Assembly (NCBI RefSeq): GCF_036350515.1
Contig: NZ_JAZDUE010000001.1
Location: 310,001-374,000 of the forward strand
Direction: 5' to 3'
Length of the DNA: 64,000 nt
Source: Gordonia prachuapensis
Lineage (GTDB): Bacteria; Actinomycetota; Actinomycetes; Mycobacteriales; Mycobacteriaceae
In this document: piece after piece, positions 23,381 through 30,824 of the stretch
How the letters are laid out: every line of letters begins with the position of its first letter
How positions within the stretch are numbered: position 1 is the first letter of the stretch
Made by a program: the position numbers and the translations under genes
Notes under the pieces: model-generated
What the model saw: only the letters and a program-made list of their open reading frames with translations
The model's database searches: none
Told to the model about the DNA's origin: nothing

Positions 23381-25045
23381 TCAGTAGATGTTCGAGGGCC
23401 TCACCATCCCCTCCGCGAGATCGCCGAAACCGGGCGCGTCGATCGCACCGGGATTGCCGAGAACCTCCTCGACCACCGCTGTCTCGGTGGTGATCAGCAG
23501 GGCGGCGATCGACGCGGCACTCTCCAGTGCAGCCCGCGTCACCTTGCACGGATCGATCACCCCTTCGTCGAACATGTCGCCGTATCCACCGGTGAGGGCG
23601 TTGAACCCGTGCCCGATCGGCAGACCCGTCACGACCTTGACGACCTCGTCTCCGTCGAATCCGGCGTTCGTCGCGATCCAGAACAGCGGCTCGGCCAGAG
23701 AGCGCCGCACCACGTCGATGCCCACCGCGTCGTCCCTCATGTCCCCGTCACCGTCGGCGGTGAGGGATTCGAGTGCCCGGTGCGCCTGGGCGAGGGCGGT
23801 GCCGCCGCCGGACACGATCCCGGCCTCGACGGCCGCTCGCGTGGCAGCCAGCGCGTCCTCGACGCGGAGCATGCGTTCCTTGAGTTCGACGCTGGTGACG
23901 CCCCCGACCCGGATCACCGCGACTCGACCGGTGAGCCGGGCGACCCGGAGCTCCAGACTGTCGCGGTCGGCATCGATGCGCGCCCGACCGAACTGTGCCT
24001 CGAGCTGCCCGACTCGTGCGTCGACCATCGACTGGTCGCCATGCGCGCCGACGATCGTGGTCTCGTTCTCGGTGACCGTGACCCGGTCGCAGGTGCCCAG
24101 AAGCTCGAGCGAGACCTCCGAGAGCTCGAGTCCGGTGTCCTTGGCGATCACCTGCCCGCCGAGCGCTATCGCGAGGTCCTCGAGTTCGGCGACCCGCCGG
24201 TGTCCGAAACCGGGGGCTCGCACCACCACCGATTGCATCGTCTTGTGCATGTTGCCGCCGACCAGCAGTTGCAGGGCAGGACCGTCGACCTCCTCGGCCA
24301 GGACCAGCAGCGGCCGGTCGGCACGCTTGGCCGACTCGACGGCGGGCATGATCTCCTGCACCGAGGTGATCTTCTTGTTCGTCAGCAGCACGACCGGGTT
24401 GTCGAGGACGGCCTCCATGCGTTCGTGGTCGGTGACCATGTAGCCGGAGATGTAGCCGTGGTCGAACTCGATCCCGTCGACCACGTCGACGGACAGTCCG
24501 AGGGCGTCGCTCTCCTCGGTGGTGATCACACCGGTGCGGCCGACATGCTCGACAGCCGACGCGATCACCGCGCCGATGACCTCGTCGTCGCTGGCGGCCA
24601 GACTGGCGATCCGTTCGAGATCGGCGCGGCCGCCGATCTGCACGGCCTGATCGGTCAGCGCGTCGATCACGGCGGCGACCGCTCGTTCGATACCGCGGCG
24701 GACGCGCATCGGGTTGGCGCCCTGATCGACGGCACGTAGGCCTTCGCGGACCATGGCCTGCGCCAGCACCGTGGCGGTGGTGGTGCCGTCGCCGACCACC
24801 CCGTTGGTCTTCATGGCGACTTCTTTGACCAACTGGGCGCCCATGTTGGCGAAGGGATCTCGCAGTTGGATCTCCCGGGCGATGGTGACCCCGTCGTTGG
24901 TGATGGTGGGTGGGCCGGTGAGCTTCTCGAGGACCGCGTTGCGGCCCTTCGGTCCGAGGGTCACCTTGACTGCGTCTGCCAGGGCGTTGACGCCCCGTTC
25001 CAGCCGTAGCCGCGCTTCGGCGTTGTAGCGCAACTCTTTGGCCAT
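23381..25045 (-). CDS. Dedicated GroEL-like chaperonin (MimG type)
   Basis: A 554-residue 60-kDa chaperonin. Core ATPase signatures are intact: KVTLGPKGRN, ITNDGVTIA, GDGTTTATVLAQ, and the Asp that opens DALAATRAAVEAG. Departures from housekeeping GroEL include no GGM-rich tail (it ends MVRPSNIY), HEAGIVSGGG-type changes near the hinge, and no groES next to it. It closes the prm operon, 33 bases after the dehydrogenase. In mycobacteria a chaperonin-like protein in this position (MimG) is needed for active di-iron monooxygenase, so folding of PrmA/PrmC is the likely job. A general groEL should exist elsewhere. Confidence 0.93.
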   Translation of the reverse strand: MAKELRYNAEARLRLERGVNALADAVKVTLGPKGRNAVLEKLTGPPTITNDGVTIAREIQLRDPFANMGAQLVKEVAMKTNGVVGDGTTTATVLAQAMVREGLRAVDQGANPMRVRRGIERAVAAVIDALTDQAVQIGGRADLERIASLAASDDEVIGAVIASAVEHVGRTGVITTEESDALGLSVDVVDGIEFDHGYISGYMVTDHERMEAVLDNPVVLLTNKKITSVQEIMPAVESAKRADRPLLVLAEEVDGPALQLLVGGNMHKTMQSVVVRAPGFGHRRVAELEDLAIALGGQVIAKDTGLELSEVSLELLGTCDRVTVTENETTIVGAHGDQSMVDARVGQLEAQFGRARIDADRDSLELRVARLTGRVAVIRVGGVTSVELKERMLRVEDALAATRAAVEAGIVSGGGTALAQAHRALESLTADGDGDMRDDAVGIDVVRRSLAEPLFWIATNAGFDGDEVVKVVTGLPIGHGFNALTGGYGDMFDEGVIDPCKVTRAALESAASIAALLITTETAVVEEVLGNPGAIDAPGFGDLAEGMVRPSNIY

Positions 25046-25078
25046 GGTGTCACTGCCTTTCGTGAATTGTGTTGGGGA

Positions 25079-26104
25079 TCAGGGGATGAGGATGGCGCGA
25101 CCACGCACTCGGCCGGCGTCGAGGTCGTCGATCGCCTGCTGATAGTCGTCGAGGGCATATTTGGTCGTGTGCAACGTGACCTTGCCCTGGGCGGCCAGGG
25201 TCATCAGCTCCGTCAGGTCGTTGTAGGACCCGACGAGATTGCCGATGAAGTTGATCTCCGTGGAGATGACGTCGATGGTGGGGACGTCGATGTTCTCGCC
25301 GTATCCGACGACGAAGTAGTTGCCGGCCCGACGTAACATCGCGATGCCTTCCGCGGTGGCGCCGCCCTCGCCGACGAAGTCCAGTACTGCCTCGGCACCG
25401 TGACCGCCGGTCATCTCGAGGATCTGCTGCACATGTGTGCCGTCGGCGACGATGCCGTGATGCGCCCCGACCTCGACCGCCAATTCCACTGCGGCCGGGT
25501 TGCGGTCGACGACGACGATGGTGACTCCCGAGATGGCGTCGAGCACCTGGATGCCGATGTGGCCCAGACCGCCCGCGCCGATCACCACACAGGTGTCGCC
25601 GGGCCGGGTCATCCGCGCGACCTTCGCCGCGGCGTGGTAGGCGGTGAGGCCGGCATCGGCCAGTGCCGCCACATCCGACGGCTGCAGTGAGTCGTTGATG
25701 CGGACGACACTGCGTGCGGTTGTCTTCAGATACTCTGCGTAGCCACCGTCGGTGTCGATTCCAGGGAAATCGCTGTTCTCACAATGCACGTCGTCGCCAT
25801 CGCGGCAGGCCCGACACAATCCGCAGGTGATGAGCGGGTGCAGGATGACGGTGTCGCCGACGGCCACATTGGTGACGGCATCACCGACCGCATGCACCCA
25901 ACCGGCGTTCTCGTGGCCGATCGTGTACGGCAACGTCACTTGGCTCTTCTCGGCCCACTGGCCTTCCAGGATGTGCAGATCGGTGCGGCACACCCCGGCC
26001 CCGCCGATCTTCACGATCACATCGAGGGGGCCGGTGATCTCCGGATCGGGGATGTCGGTGAGCTGTAGCTTGTCGTGGTATCCGACCACCTGGACGGCTT
26101 TCAT
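25079..26104 (-). CDS. adh1: Zinc-dependent alcohol dehydrogenase of the propane operon
   Basis: A 341-residue medium-chain dehydrogenase. Catalytic zinc ligands are Cys39 and the GHE at 63-65; the structural zinc site is Cys94, Cys97, Cys100 and Cys108. The nucleotide fold has VIGAGGLGHIGIQV followed by VVVDRN, whose Asp favours NAD over NADP. In Gordonia TY-5 the gene at this position (adh1) encodes a secondary alcohol dehydrogenase for 2-propanol to acetone, which is the expected role here. It overlaps the DUF59 gene by four bases (ATGA), so translation is coupled. Confidence 0.88.
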   Translation of the reverse strand: MKAVQVVGYHDKLQLTDIPDPEITGPLDVIVKIGGAGVCRTDLHILEGQWAEKSQVTLPYTIGHENAGWVHAVGDAVTNVAVGDTVILHPLITCGLCRACRDGDDVHCENSDFPGIDTDGGYAEYLKTTARSVVRINDSLQPSDVAALADAGLTAYHAAAKVARMTRPGDTCVVIGAGGLGHIGIQVLDAISGVTIVVVDRNPAAVELAVEVGAHHGIVADGTHVQQILEMTGGHGAEAVLDFVGEGGATAEGIAMLRRAGNYFVVGYGENIDVPTIDVISTEINFIGNLVGSYNDLTELMTLAAQGKVTLHTTKYALDDYQQAIDDLDAGRVRGRAILIP

Positions 26105-26868
26105 GATGTTCTCCTCGGCGATCGCAGGTCGGTGATGACCGGGCCGCTGCGGCCATCGCAGTCGGCGTCGTCGGCGTATCGGGTGGCCAACAGGCCTCGG
26201 CAGAAATGCCCGTTGCCCTCGATGGAGATCCGGACCGATCGGGCAAAGCGCAGGGCCATGGCGATGTCGTCGCGTGCGACGGGATGGCCGTCGTCATCGA
26301 CGAGGACAAGACTGTTGGGGCACAGGCTCAGTCCAGCGTTCACCCGACGGCGTAGCAGCGCGGCTTTCGCCGGCCCCGGCGGCAGATCCCGCACCGTGAG
26401 ATGCCCCAGGTCGGCGATGGTGACCTCGCCGGACGCCAGCAGCGCGGATACGCAGCGCTCCATGGCGGCGGTGTGTGCCTTGCGGACGAAGATCTCCCGT
26501 AGCTCGTCGAGGCTGTCGTCGGCCTCCGCTCCGAAAGTGCCCACATAGCCCGCCTCCGCGGCCAGACCGGCGTTGATCTTGTCGCTGTCGTGGTGGTCGT
26601 CGAGTAGCACACGGACCAGTCCGATGTCGTCGATCTGATGCAATGCGTCCTGTGCGTCGGAGGCCATCAGATAGGCGAAATTGGGTGAGCAGAACGACGT
26701 GGGAAGCCGTAGGTGCACGGTGACGCCGTCGTCGTCGATCAGGATGGAGCGGACGAAGTTGAGGTCGGTGATCGGTTCGTCGAGCTCGGGATCGACCACC
26801 GTGCCCAGCGCGGCGAGGACGGCGTCGGTGACCGTGGTGGTCACCGGCCCGTCGGCCACCGCGGTCAT
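26101..26868 (-). CDS. DUF59/MIP18-domain accessory protein of the prm operon
   Basis: A 255-residue protein whose first 100 residues form a DUF59-type domain (AALGTVVDPELDEPITDLNF; FCSPNFAYLMASDAQ), the fold of PaaD/SufT proteins that assist iron-sulfur or metal-centre assembly, with Cys near residue 59 in the usual place. The C-terminal half has no recognised domain but contains cysteines in AMERCVS, SLCPNS and GHFCRG. ATG 26868 overlaps the amidohydrolase stop, and its stop overlaps the dehydrogenase ATG. Position in the operon suggests maturation of the di-iron or [2Fe-2S] centre; this is inference. Confidence 0.78.
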   Translation of the reverse strand: MTAVADGPVTTTVTDAVLAALGTVVDPELDEPITDLNFVRSILIDDDGVTVHLRLPTSFCSPNFAYLMASDAQDALHQIDDIGLVRVLLDDHHDSDKINAGLAAEAGYVGTFGAEADDSLDELREIFVRKAHTAAMERCVSALLASGEVTIADLGHLTVRDLPPGPAKAALLRRRVNAGLSLCPNSLVLVDDDGHPVARDDIAMALRFARSVRISIEGNGHFCRGLLATRYADDADCDGRSGPVITDLRSPRRTS

Positions 26869-27911
26869 GCGCTCACCGCGTCTTTGGCGCCGGCCGCGAC
26901 CTCCACACCTGGATCGGCGGCATCGGTGGGGATTCGCAACTCCTCTGGCACTTCGATGTTGGGATACAACGCGGCCGCGTTGAGGCCCAGGATCTTCTTC
27001 TTCTGGTCGACGGTGATGGGCGCGTACTCCGTCATGTCCTCGGGGATCTGGAAGTCGACGAATCGCTCCACCAGCCACTGCGGGGTCCACAGCGCGTAGT
27101 CGGAGGCGAACAGGATCTTGTCCTCGCCGATCCAGTACAGGAGTTCGCCGATGATCTGGGCGAAGTAGCGCGGGCGGGTGTGGATGAACGGGATGGCCAC
27201 GGCAAGACCGCCATACACGTTCGACTCCTGGGTGGCGATCCAGCAGAAGTCCTCCAACCGGGGGAGACCCACGTGTTCGATGATGAAGTTCAGATCGAGG
27301 TAGTCGGTGGCCACCTTGTCGACGTCGGCGACGTCGAAGGCGTCGCGGTCCAGCGGCCGGATGGTCGGCCCCTTGTGCACGTGGATGTTCTTGATACCCA
27401 GGTTGATACATTCTTCGAGGTACCGTCGCGACCACGGATCATCGAGTTTGTATCCGCGTGAGTCGCCGTGCCATTCGGCGGTGTAGAGCTTGACGCCCTG
27501 CAGTTGCATGGTCTCGGCGTCGCGCCGGAGTTGGACCAGGCCCTGCTCGCCGTCACGCGGATCGTAGGCGTGGTTGTAGGTCAGTTTGCCCGGATTGTCC
27601 TGTGCCAGTTTGAGTGAGTCGTCGACCTGGGCGAATCCGTTCACATAGAACTCGCGCAGGATGGTGGCCTGGAAGATGGCGTGGTCGACCGGGCCGTCGA
27701 CGAACAGGTCGTTCCACAGCTGGTCTGCACCGTAGTAGCAATAGGTGTCGTAGTCCCACACCTGTTCCTCGGGGCTGAGGTTCTTGTGATAGTCGTAGAA
27801 GCAGTCGATGAACTGCTTGCCGTGGATGTTGCGCTGATTGGATTCGCGGCCATCCCACAGGTGGACATGGCCGTCGACGATGAAGTACTTGTCGCCGTTC
27901 TTCTCGTACAT
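26865..27911 (-). CDS. Amidohydrolase-like protein of the prm operon
   Basis: A 348-residue TIM-barrel metal-dependent hydrolase of the amidohydrolase_2 type. The N-terminal metal motif is VDGHVHLWDG, later ligands are likely in IHVHKGPT and IIEHVGLPR, and an Asp is in FASDYALW. ATG 27911 is preferred over a GTG three codons upstream because MYEKNGDKYF is the common start in relatives. Homologues sit at this place in mycobacterial mim and Gordonia prm operons, but no reaction in propane oxidation needs a hydrolase, so its role is open. It lies after the hairpin that follows prmD. Confidence 0.82.
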   Translation of the reverse strand: MYEKNGDKYFIVDGHVHLWDGRESNQRNIHGKQFIDCFYDYHKNLSPEEQVWDYDTYCYYGADQLWNDLFVDGPVDHAIFQATILREFYVNGFAQVDDSLKLAQDNPGKLTYNHAYDPRDGEQGLVQLRRDAETMQLQGVKLYTAEWHGDSRGYKLDDPWSRRYLEECINLGIKNIHVHKGPTIRPLDRDAFDVADVDKVATDYLDLNFIIEHVGLPRLEDFCWIATQESNVYGGLAVAIPFIHTRPRYFAQIIGELLYWIGEDKILFASDYALWTPQWLVERFVDFQIPEDMTEYAPITVDQKKKILGLNAAALYPNIEVPEELRIPTDAADPGVEVAAGAKDAVSA

Positions 27912-27959
27912 GCTTCTCACTCGTTCTCTCTGTTGGGCTGGAACAGGTCGGGGTGGAGA

Positions 27960-27998
27960 TCACCGCCCGGGGATGTGGGAGTCACCCCCGGGCGGTGA
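27960..27998. terminator. Strong hairpin directly after prmD
   Basis: TCACCGCCCGGGG and its exact reverse complement flank a 13-base loop, giving a 13-pair GC-rich stem that begins four bases after the prmD stop. No T-run follows, and five same-strand genes continue beyond it. Partial termination or 3'-end protection of prmABCD mRNA is more likely than full termination. Confidence 0.6.
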
Positions 27999-28001
27999 GG
28001 T

Positions 28002-28352
28002 TCACGAGGACGCGGTCAGGTCGAAACCGATGAACTCGGCGGCGTCCTCCGGGCTGGCGAACAGCATCGTGCGGTCGTCGAGGTGGACCATGCGTCCGTA
28101 GTGCGTCGAGCTGATCTCCTCGAAGATCGATCCGTCGAAGTCCTGGCCGAGGGCGTCGGTCAGTTCGTCGTAGTCGAAATCGAGACGGTTGACGCCGTCG
28201 ACACGGATCATCGACGGGTACTCGGTCAGTTCCACGCCGTCCTTGGCGCCCATGACGTCGGCGACGACCCGGCCGATCGGCGTATTCATGAGCGTCACAC
28301 CGCACATGTTGGAGAACTCGGTCTCGGCTCCGAATTGCATACTGGTGCTCAC
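28002..28352 (-). CDS. prmD: Propane monooxygenase coupling protein
   Basis: A 116-residue effector/coupling protein of the MmoB/DmpM family (CGVTLMNTPIGRVVADVMG; VELTEYPSMIRVDG; DELTDALGQDFDGS). These cofactor-free proteins bind the hydroxylase and tune oxygen activation and product release. The GTG at 28352 has GAGGAG eight bases upstream and overlaps the prmC stop by four bases (GTGA), so it is made in step with the small hydroxylase subunit. Sequence and position agree with PrmD of Gordonia TY-5 and MimD. Confidence 0.93.
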   Translation of the reverse strand: MSTSMQFGAETEFSNMCGVTLMNTPIGRVVADVMGAKDGVELTEYPSMIRVDGVNRLDFDYDELTDALGQDFDGSIFEEISSTHYGRMVHLDDRTMLFASPEDAAEFIGFDLTASS

Positions 28353-29455
28353 TGGTTCAACTCCTCGGGGATGTCGGCGTCGATGGATTCGAGGACGCTG
28401 CGGAACTTGGCGATCGCGGCGTCGAGGCTGGCGGCGAAGGTGACCGGCTTGTCGGCCGGCTGCGACCAGATCGGTTGCAGTGCCCGGGCCGCGTCCAGAC
28501 AGCGCGGCACCCACACGGCCATCCACTCGTTCAGCAGGGCCTTGTTGGACTCGCCGTAGGTCTCGTCGCGGGTGAGGATGCGGAAGAGGTTGCGGGTGTA
28601 GGCGAGATCGCGGTCGTAGTCGTACTCTCCGGTGCCCACGATGGTGGGGGTGATGTAATCGCCGTTGCCCGCGGCCACCTGCATGACGAGTTCGGAACGG
28701 AACAGCGAACCCACCAGTTGCTCGAAGACGATGTTGGTCGCGAACAGCAGTTGGCACCAGTCGCCGACCGCCGTCAGTCGCTCCACCGTCTCGCGCACGG
28801 GTTGCCACTCGGGCGCGTTCATCCACACATCACGATGCGCGCTGCCGTCGAAATCGTCCTCCGCCTCAGCGAGGTCGAGGTTGAACAGGGCCAGGTCCTG
28901 TGCGAATCGCATCTTGTGGGCCGCATTGACCGCGACGGCGGTGTTGATCATGTTGGTCGGGCCGGACCGCTGGATGGAGGTGAACACATGGAGCGCGAGG
29001 CCGTTCTCCGCGTGCATCCAGGCACCGAGGTTGCGTTCGATGAACTTCAGCCACGGCTTGTTCCACACGTCATAGGCGCGGGCGCGTTTGGCGTTCTGCA
29101 GGCACAGGTCCACCTGGTGTACGACCGCCGAGTTGTTGCGGTAGATCGTCTGATCCCATTCCTCGTTGGGATCGAGAAAGGCATGCCAGTTGCTGGATTT
29201 GGCGGCCGTCCATTCCTGTGGGTAACCGCCCGGTCCGTCGCCGAACCCATAGATCCACCCTTGTGTCAGGTGACGTTCCGGATCCGGCTGGACGTCGACG
29301 GTGACGTCCTCATAGGTGGTCGCACGCTTCTTGGCCGGCTGATAGTAGTTGTACTTGCGGCTCTTGCTGCTCGGGAATTCCTTGGCGCCGGCCTCGGCGT
29401 CGGTGAACTCGATGGAGGGGAAGCTGCGTTCCCGCGGTTCGGTTGGTGCGGACAT
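28349..29455 (-). CDS. prmC: Propane monooxygenase hydroxylase, small (beta) subunit
   Basis: A 368-residue beta subunit of the soluble di-iron monooxygenase hydroxylase. It has the ferritin-like helical fold without iron-binding E..ExxH motifs; recognisable stretches are NYYQPAKKRATTYEDVT, RNNSAVVHQVDLCLQNAKR and NAAHKMRFAQDLALFN. It pairs with PrmA in an (alpha-beta)2 hydroxylase. The ATG at 29455 is chosen because the open frame upstream has the composition of non-coding sequence. The stop overlaps prmD. The length equals that recalled for the TY-5 protein. Confidence 0.94.
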   Translation of the reverse strand: MSAPTEPRERSFPSIEFTDAEAGAKEFPSSKSRKYNYYQPAKKRATTYEDVTVDVQPDPERHLTQGWIYGFGDGPGGYPQEWTAAKSSNWHAFLDPNEEWDQTIYRNNSAVVHQVDLCLQNAKRARAYDVWNKPWLKFIERNLGAWMHAENGLALHVFTSIQRSGPTNMINTAVAVNAAHKMRFAQDLALFNLDLAEAEDDFDGSAHRDVWMNAPEWQPVRETVERLTAVGDWCQLLFATNIVFEQLVGSLFRSELVMQVAAGNGDYITPTIVGTGEYDYDRDLAYTRNLFRILTRDETYGESNKALLNEWMAVWVPRCLDAARALQPIWSQPADKPVTFAASLDAAIAKFRSVLESIDADIPEELNQ

Positions 29456-29481
29456 ACCTTTCGTTCCTGTCGTTCGGGCTT

Positions 29482-30522
29482 CTAGTCGAAAGCCGGGCTG
29501 GTGAACTTGTCGTAGAAGATCTGGTCCCTGGGCACTCCGGCCGTCTCGGCGAGGGCCAAGGCGGCGTCGACCATCGGGGGCGGCCCGCAGAAATACACCT
29601 CCGTTCGGGCTAGGTCGGGTTCGCATCCCTTGACGATGTCGGTGACGTTGCCTTCGGCCACGTGCACGCCGTCACCGACGTCGGCCATGGATTCCGACAG
29701 GCACGCGGTGAACGAGAAGTCGGCGATCTTCGCACCGAGAGAGGCGATCTCGTCGAGATAGAAGAGGTCGGCGGCGGTCCGCGCGCCGTAGTAGAAGCGC
29801 ACCGGACGGTTGATCTCGTTCTCGCTGATGTGGCGCAGCAGCGAGAGCAGGGGGGCCATGCCGGCCCCGCCGCCGATGGCCACGATCGGGAGCACATGGC
29901 CGCTGCGCAGCGTGCATGACCCGTACGGGCCGTTGACCATGATCTCGTCGCCGACGGAGAGTCCCTCCTCCAACATGCCGGCGAAGAGGCCCCCTGCGTA
30001 CTTCTTGATGACGAACTCGAGCTTGTCCGGCGTCTGCTGGGTGGTCGCGATGGAGAACGACCGCTTCTCGTCGGTGCCCGGGACGAAGAGGTCGACGTAC
30101 TGGCCGGACTTGAACTCGAATGCCGCGGGTTCCACGACGTCGAGCCGCAAGGACACGATGTCGCGGGTCAGCGGTTCGATCGCGGTGACCCGGGTGCGGA
30201 CATCCTGGATCGGTGCGCCGCCGAGCAACTCGTCCTCGTCGAAGTTGAGCAGCTCGATGTCGCAGTCGCTGTATGCGTATGTCCGGCAGAGGAGTACGTA
30301 CCCCTCTGCCTCTTCGGCGTCGTTGCACGCGAACGTCGAGTAGTCGTCCATCTGGACATCCCCGTCGAGCATGTACGACTTGCATGCCGAGCACCGACCT
30401 TCACGACATCCGTGCATGAGGTGGATGCCCTGTCGGAACGCGGCGTCGAGAATCGTCTCGTCCTCGGTGACCTCCATCTCGATGTCGACGGGTTCGAAGT
30501 TGATGCGGTGGGTGTCGGCCAC
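29482..30522 (-). CDS. prmB: Propane monooxygenase reductase
   Basis: A 346-residue NADH:acceptor reductase that passes electrons to the hydroxylase. The N-terminal plant-type ferredoxin domain holds [2Fe-2S] ligands Cys39, Cys44, Cys47 and Cys79. The FAD domain has RSFSIATTQQT (RxYS-like) and the NAD domain has GGGAGMAPLLSLL and YFCGPPPMVDAAL. The domain order 2Fe-2S, FAD, NAD is that of MMO and Prm reductases. It is separated from prmC by 26 bases but from prmA by 302 repeat-rich bases. Confidence 0.95.
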   Translation of the reverse strand: MADTHRINFEPVDIEMEVTEDETILDAAFRQGIHLMHGCREGRCSACKSYMLDGDVQMDDYSTFACNDAEEAEGYVLLCRTYAYSDCDIELLNFDEDELLGGAPIQDVRTRVTAIEPLTRDIVSLRLDVVEPAAFEFKSGQYVDLFVPGTDEKRSFSIATTQQTPDKLEFVIKKYAGGLFAGMLEEGLSVGDEIMVNGPYGSCTLRSGHVLPIVAIGGGAGMAPLLSLLRHISENEINRPVRFYYGARTAADLFYLDEIASLGAKIADFSFTACLSESMADVGDGVHVAEGNVTDIVKGCEPDLARTEVYFCGPPPMVDAALALAETAGVPRDQIFYDKFTSPAFD

Positions 30523-30824
30523 GGGTTCTCCTGTGTGTGGGATGTGTGGTGGCTTGGTCTCGATACGCGCCGGGCTCGCTCCGCTCGCTCGCCGCTACTC
30601 GACCAGCGGTTGGGAGTCGAGCAGCGACGAGTGGCGGGTGTCTCGGGTCTGCTGGTCGAGTAGCCGCGACCGGCGGTTGGGCTGGTGGACCCCAATTCGC
30701 TGGTCGAGTAGCCGCGAACGGAGTGAGTGGCGTATCGAGACCTGGTGCGGCGGTCTCGATAACGTCCTCGCCTAGCGGCTCGGACTACTCGACCGGCGAT
30801 GGGGTCGCCTGGCGAACACCTTCC
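30523..30824. repeat. Palindromic repeat-filled spacer inside the prm operon
   Basis: The 302 bases between prmA and prmB code for nothing recognisable. They hold GGTCTCGATACGC at 30556-30568 with its inverted end GCGTATCGAGACC at 30730-30742, several copies of CTACTCGACCAGC or its complement CTGGTCGAGTAG (about 30595, 30650, 30703), and a partial third unit at 30752-30798. This is the same family as at 18383-18528. The transcript can form large hairpins between the two cistrons. Confidence 0.88.

Noticed and set aside
23609..24739. Plus-strand frame over groEL
   Set aside because: Shadow of a strongly conserved chaperonin gene.
26869..27435. N-terminal extension of the DUF59 protein
   Set aside because: The frame is open but lies wholly inside the amidohydrolase gene; ATG 26868 gives the coupled ATGA start and the domain begins there.
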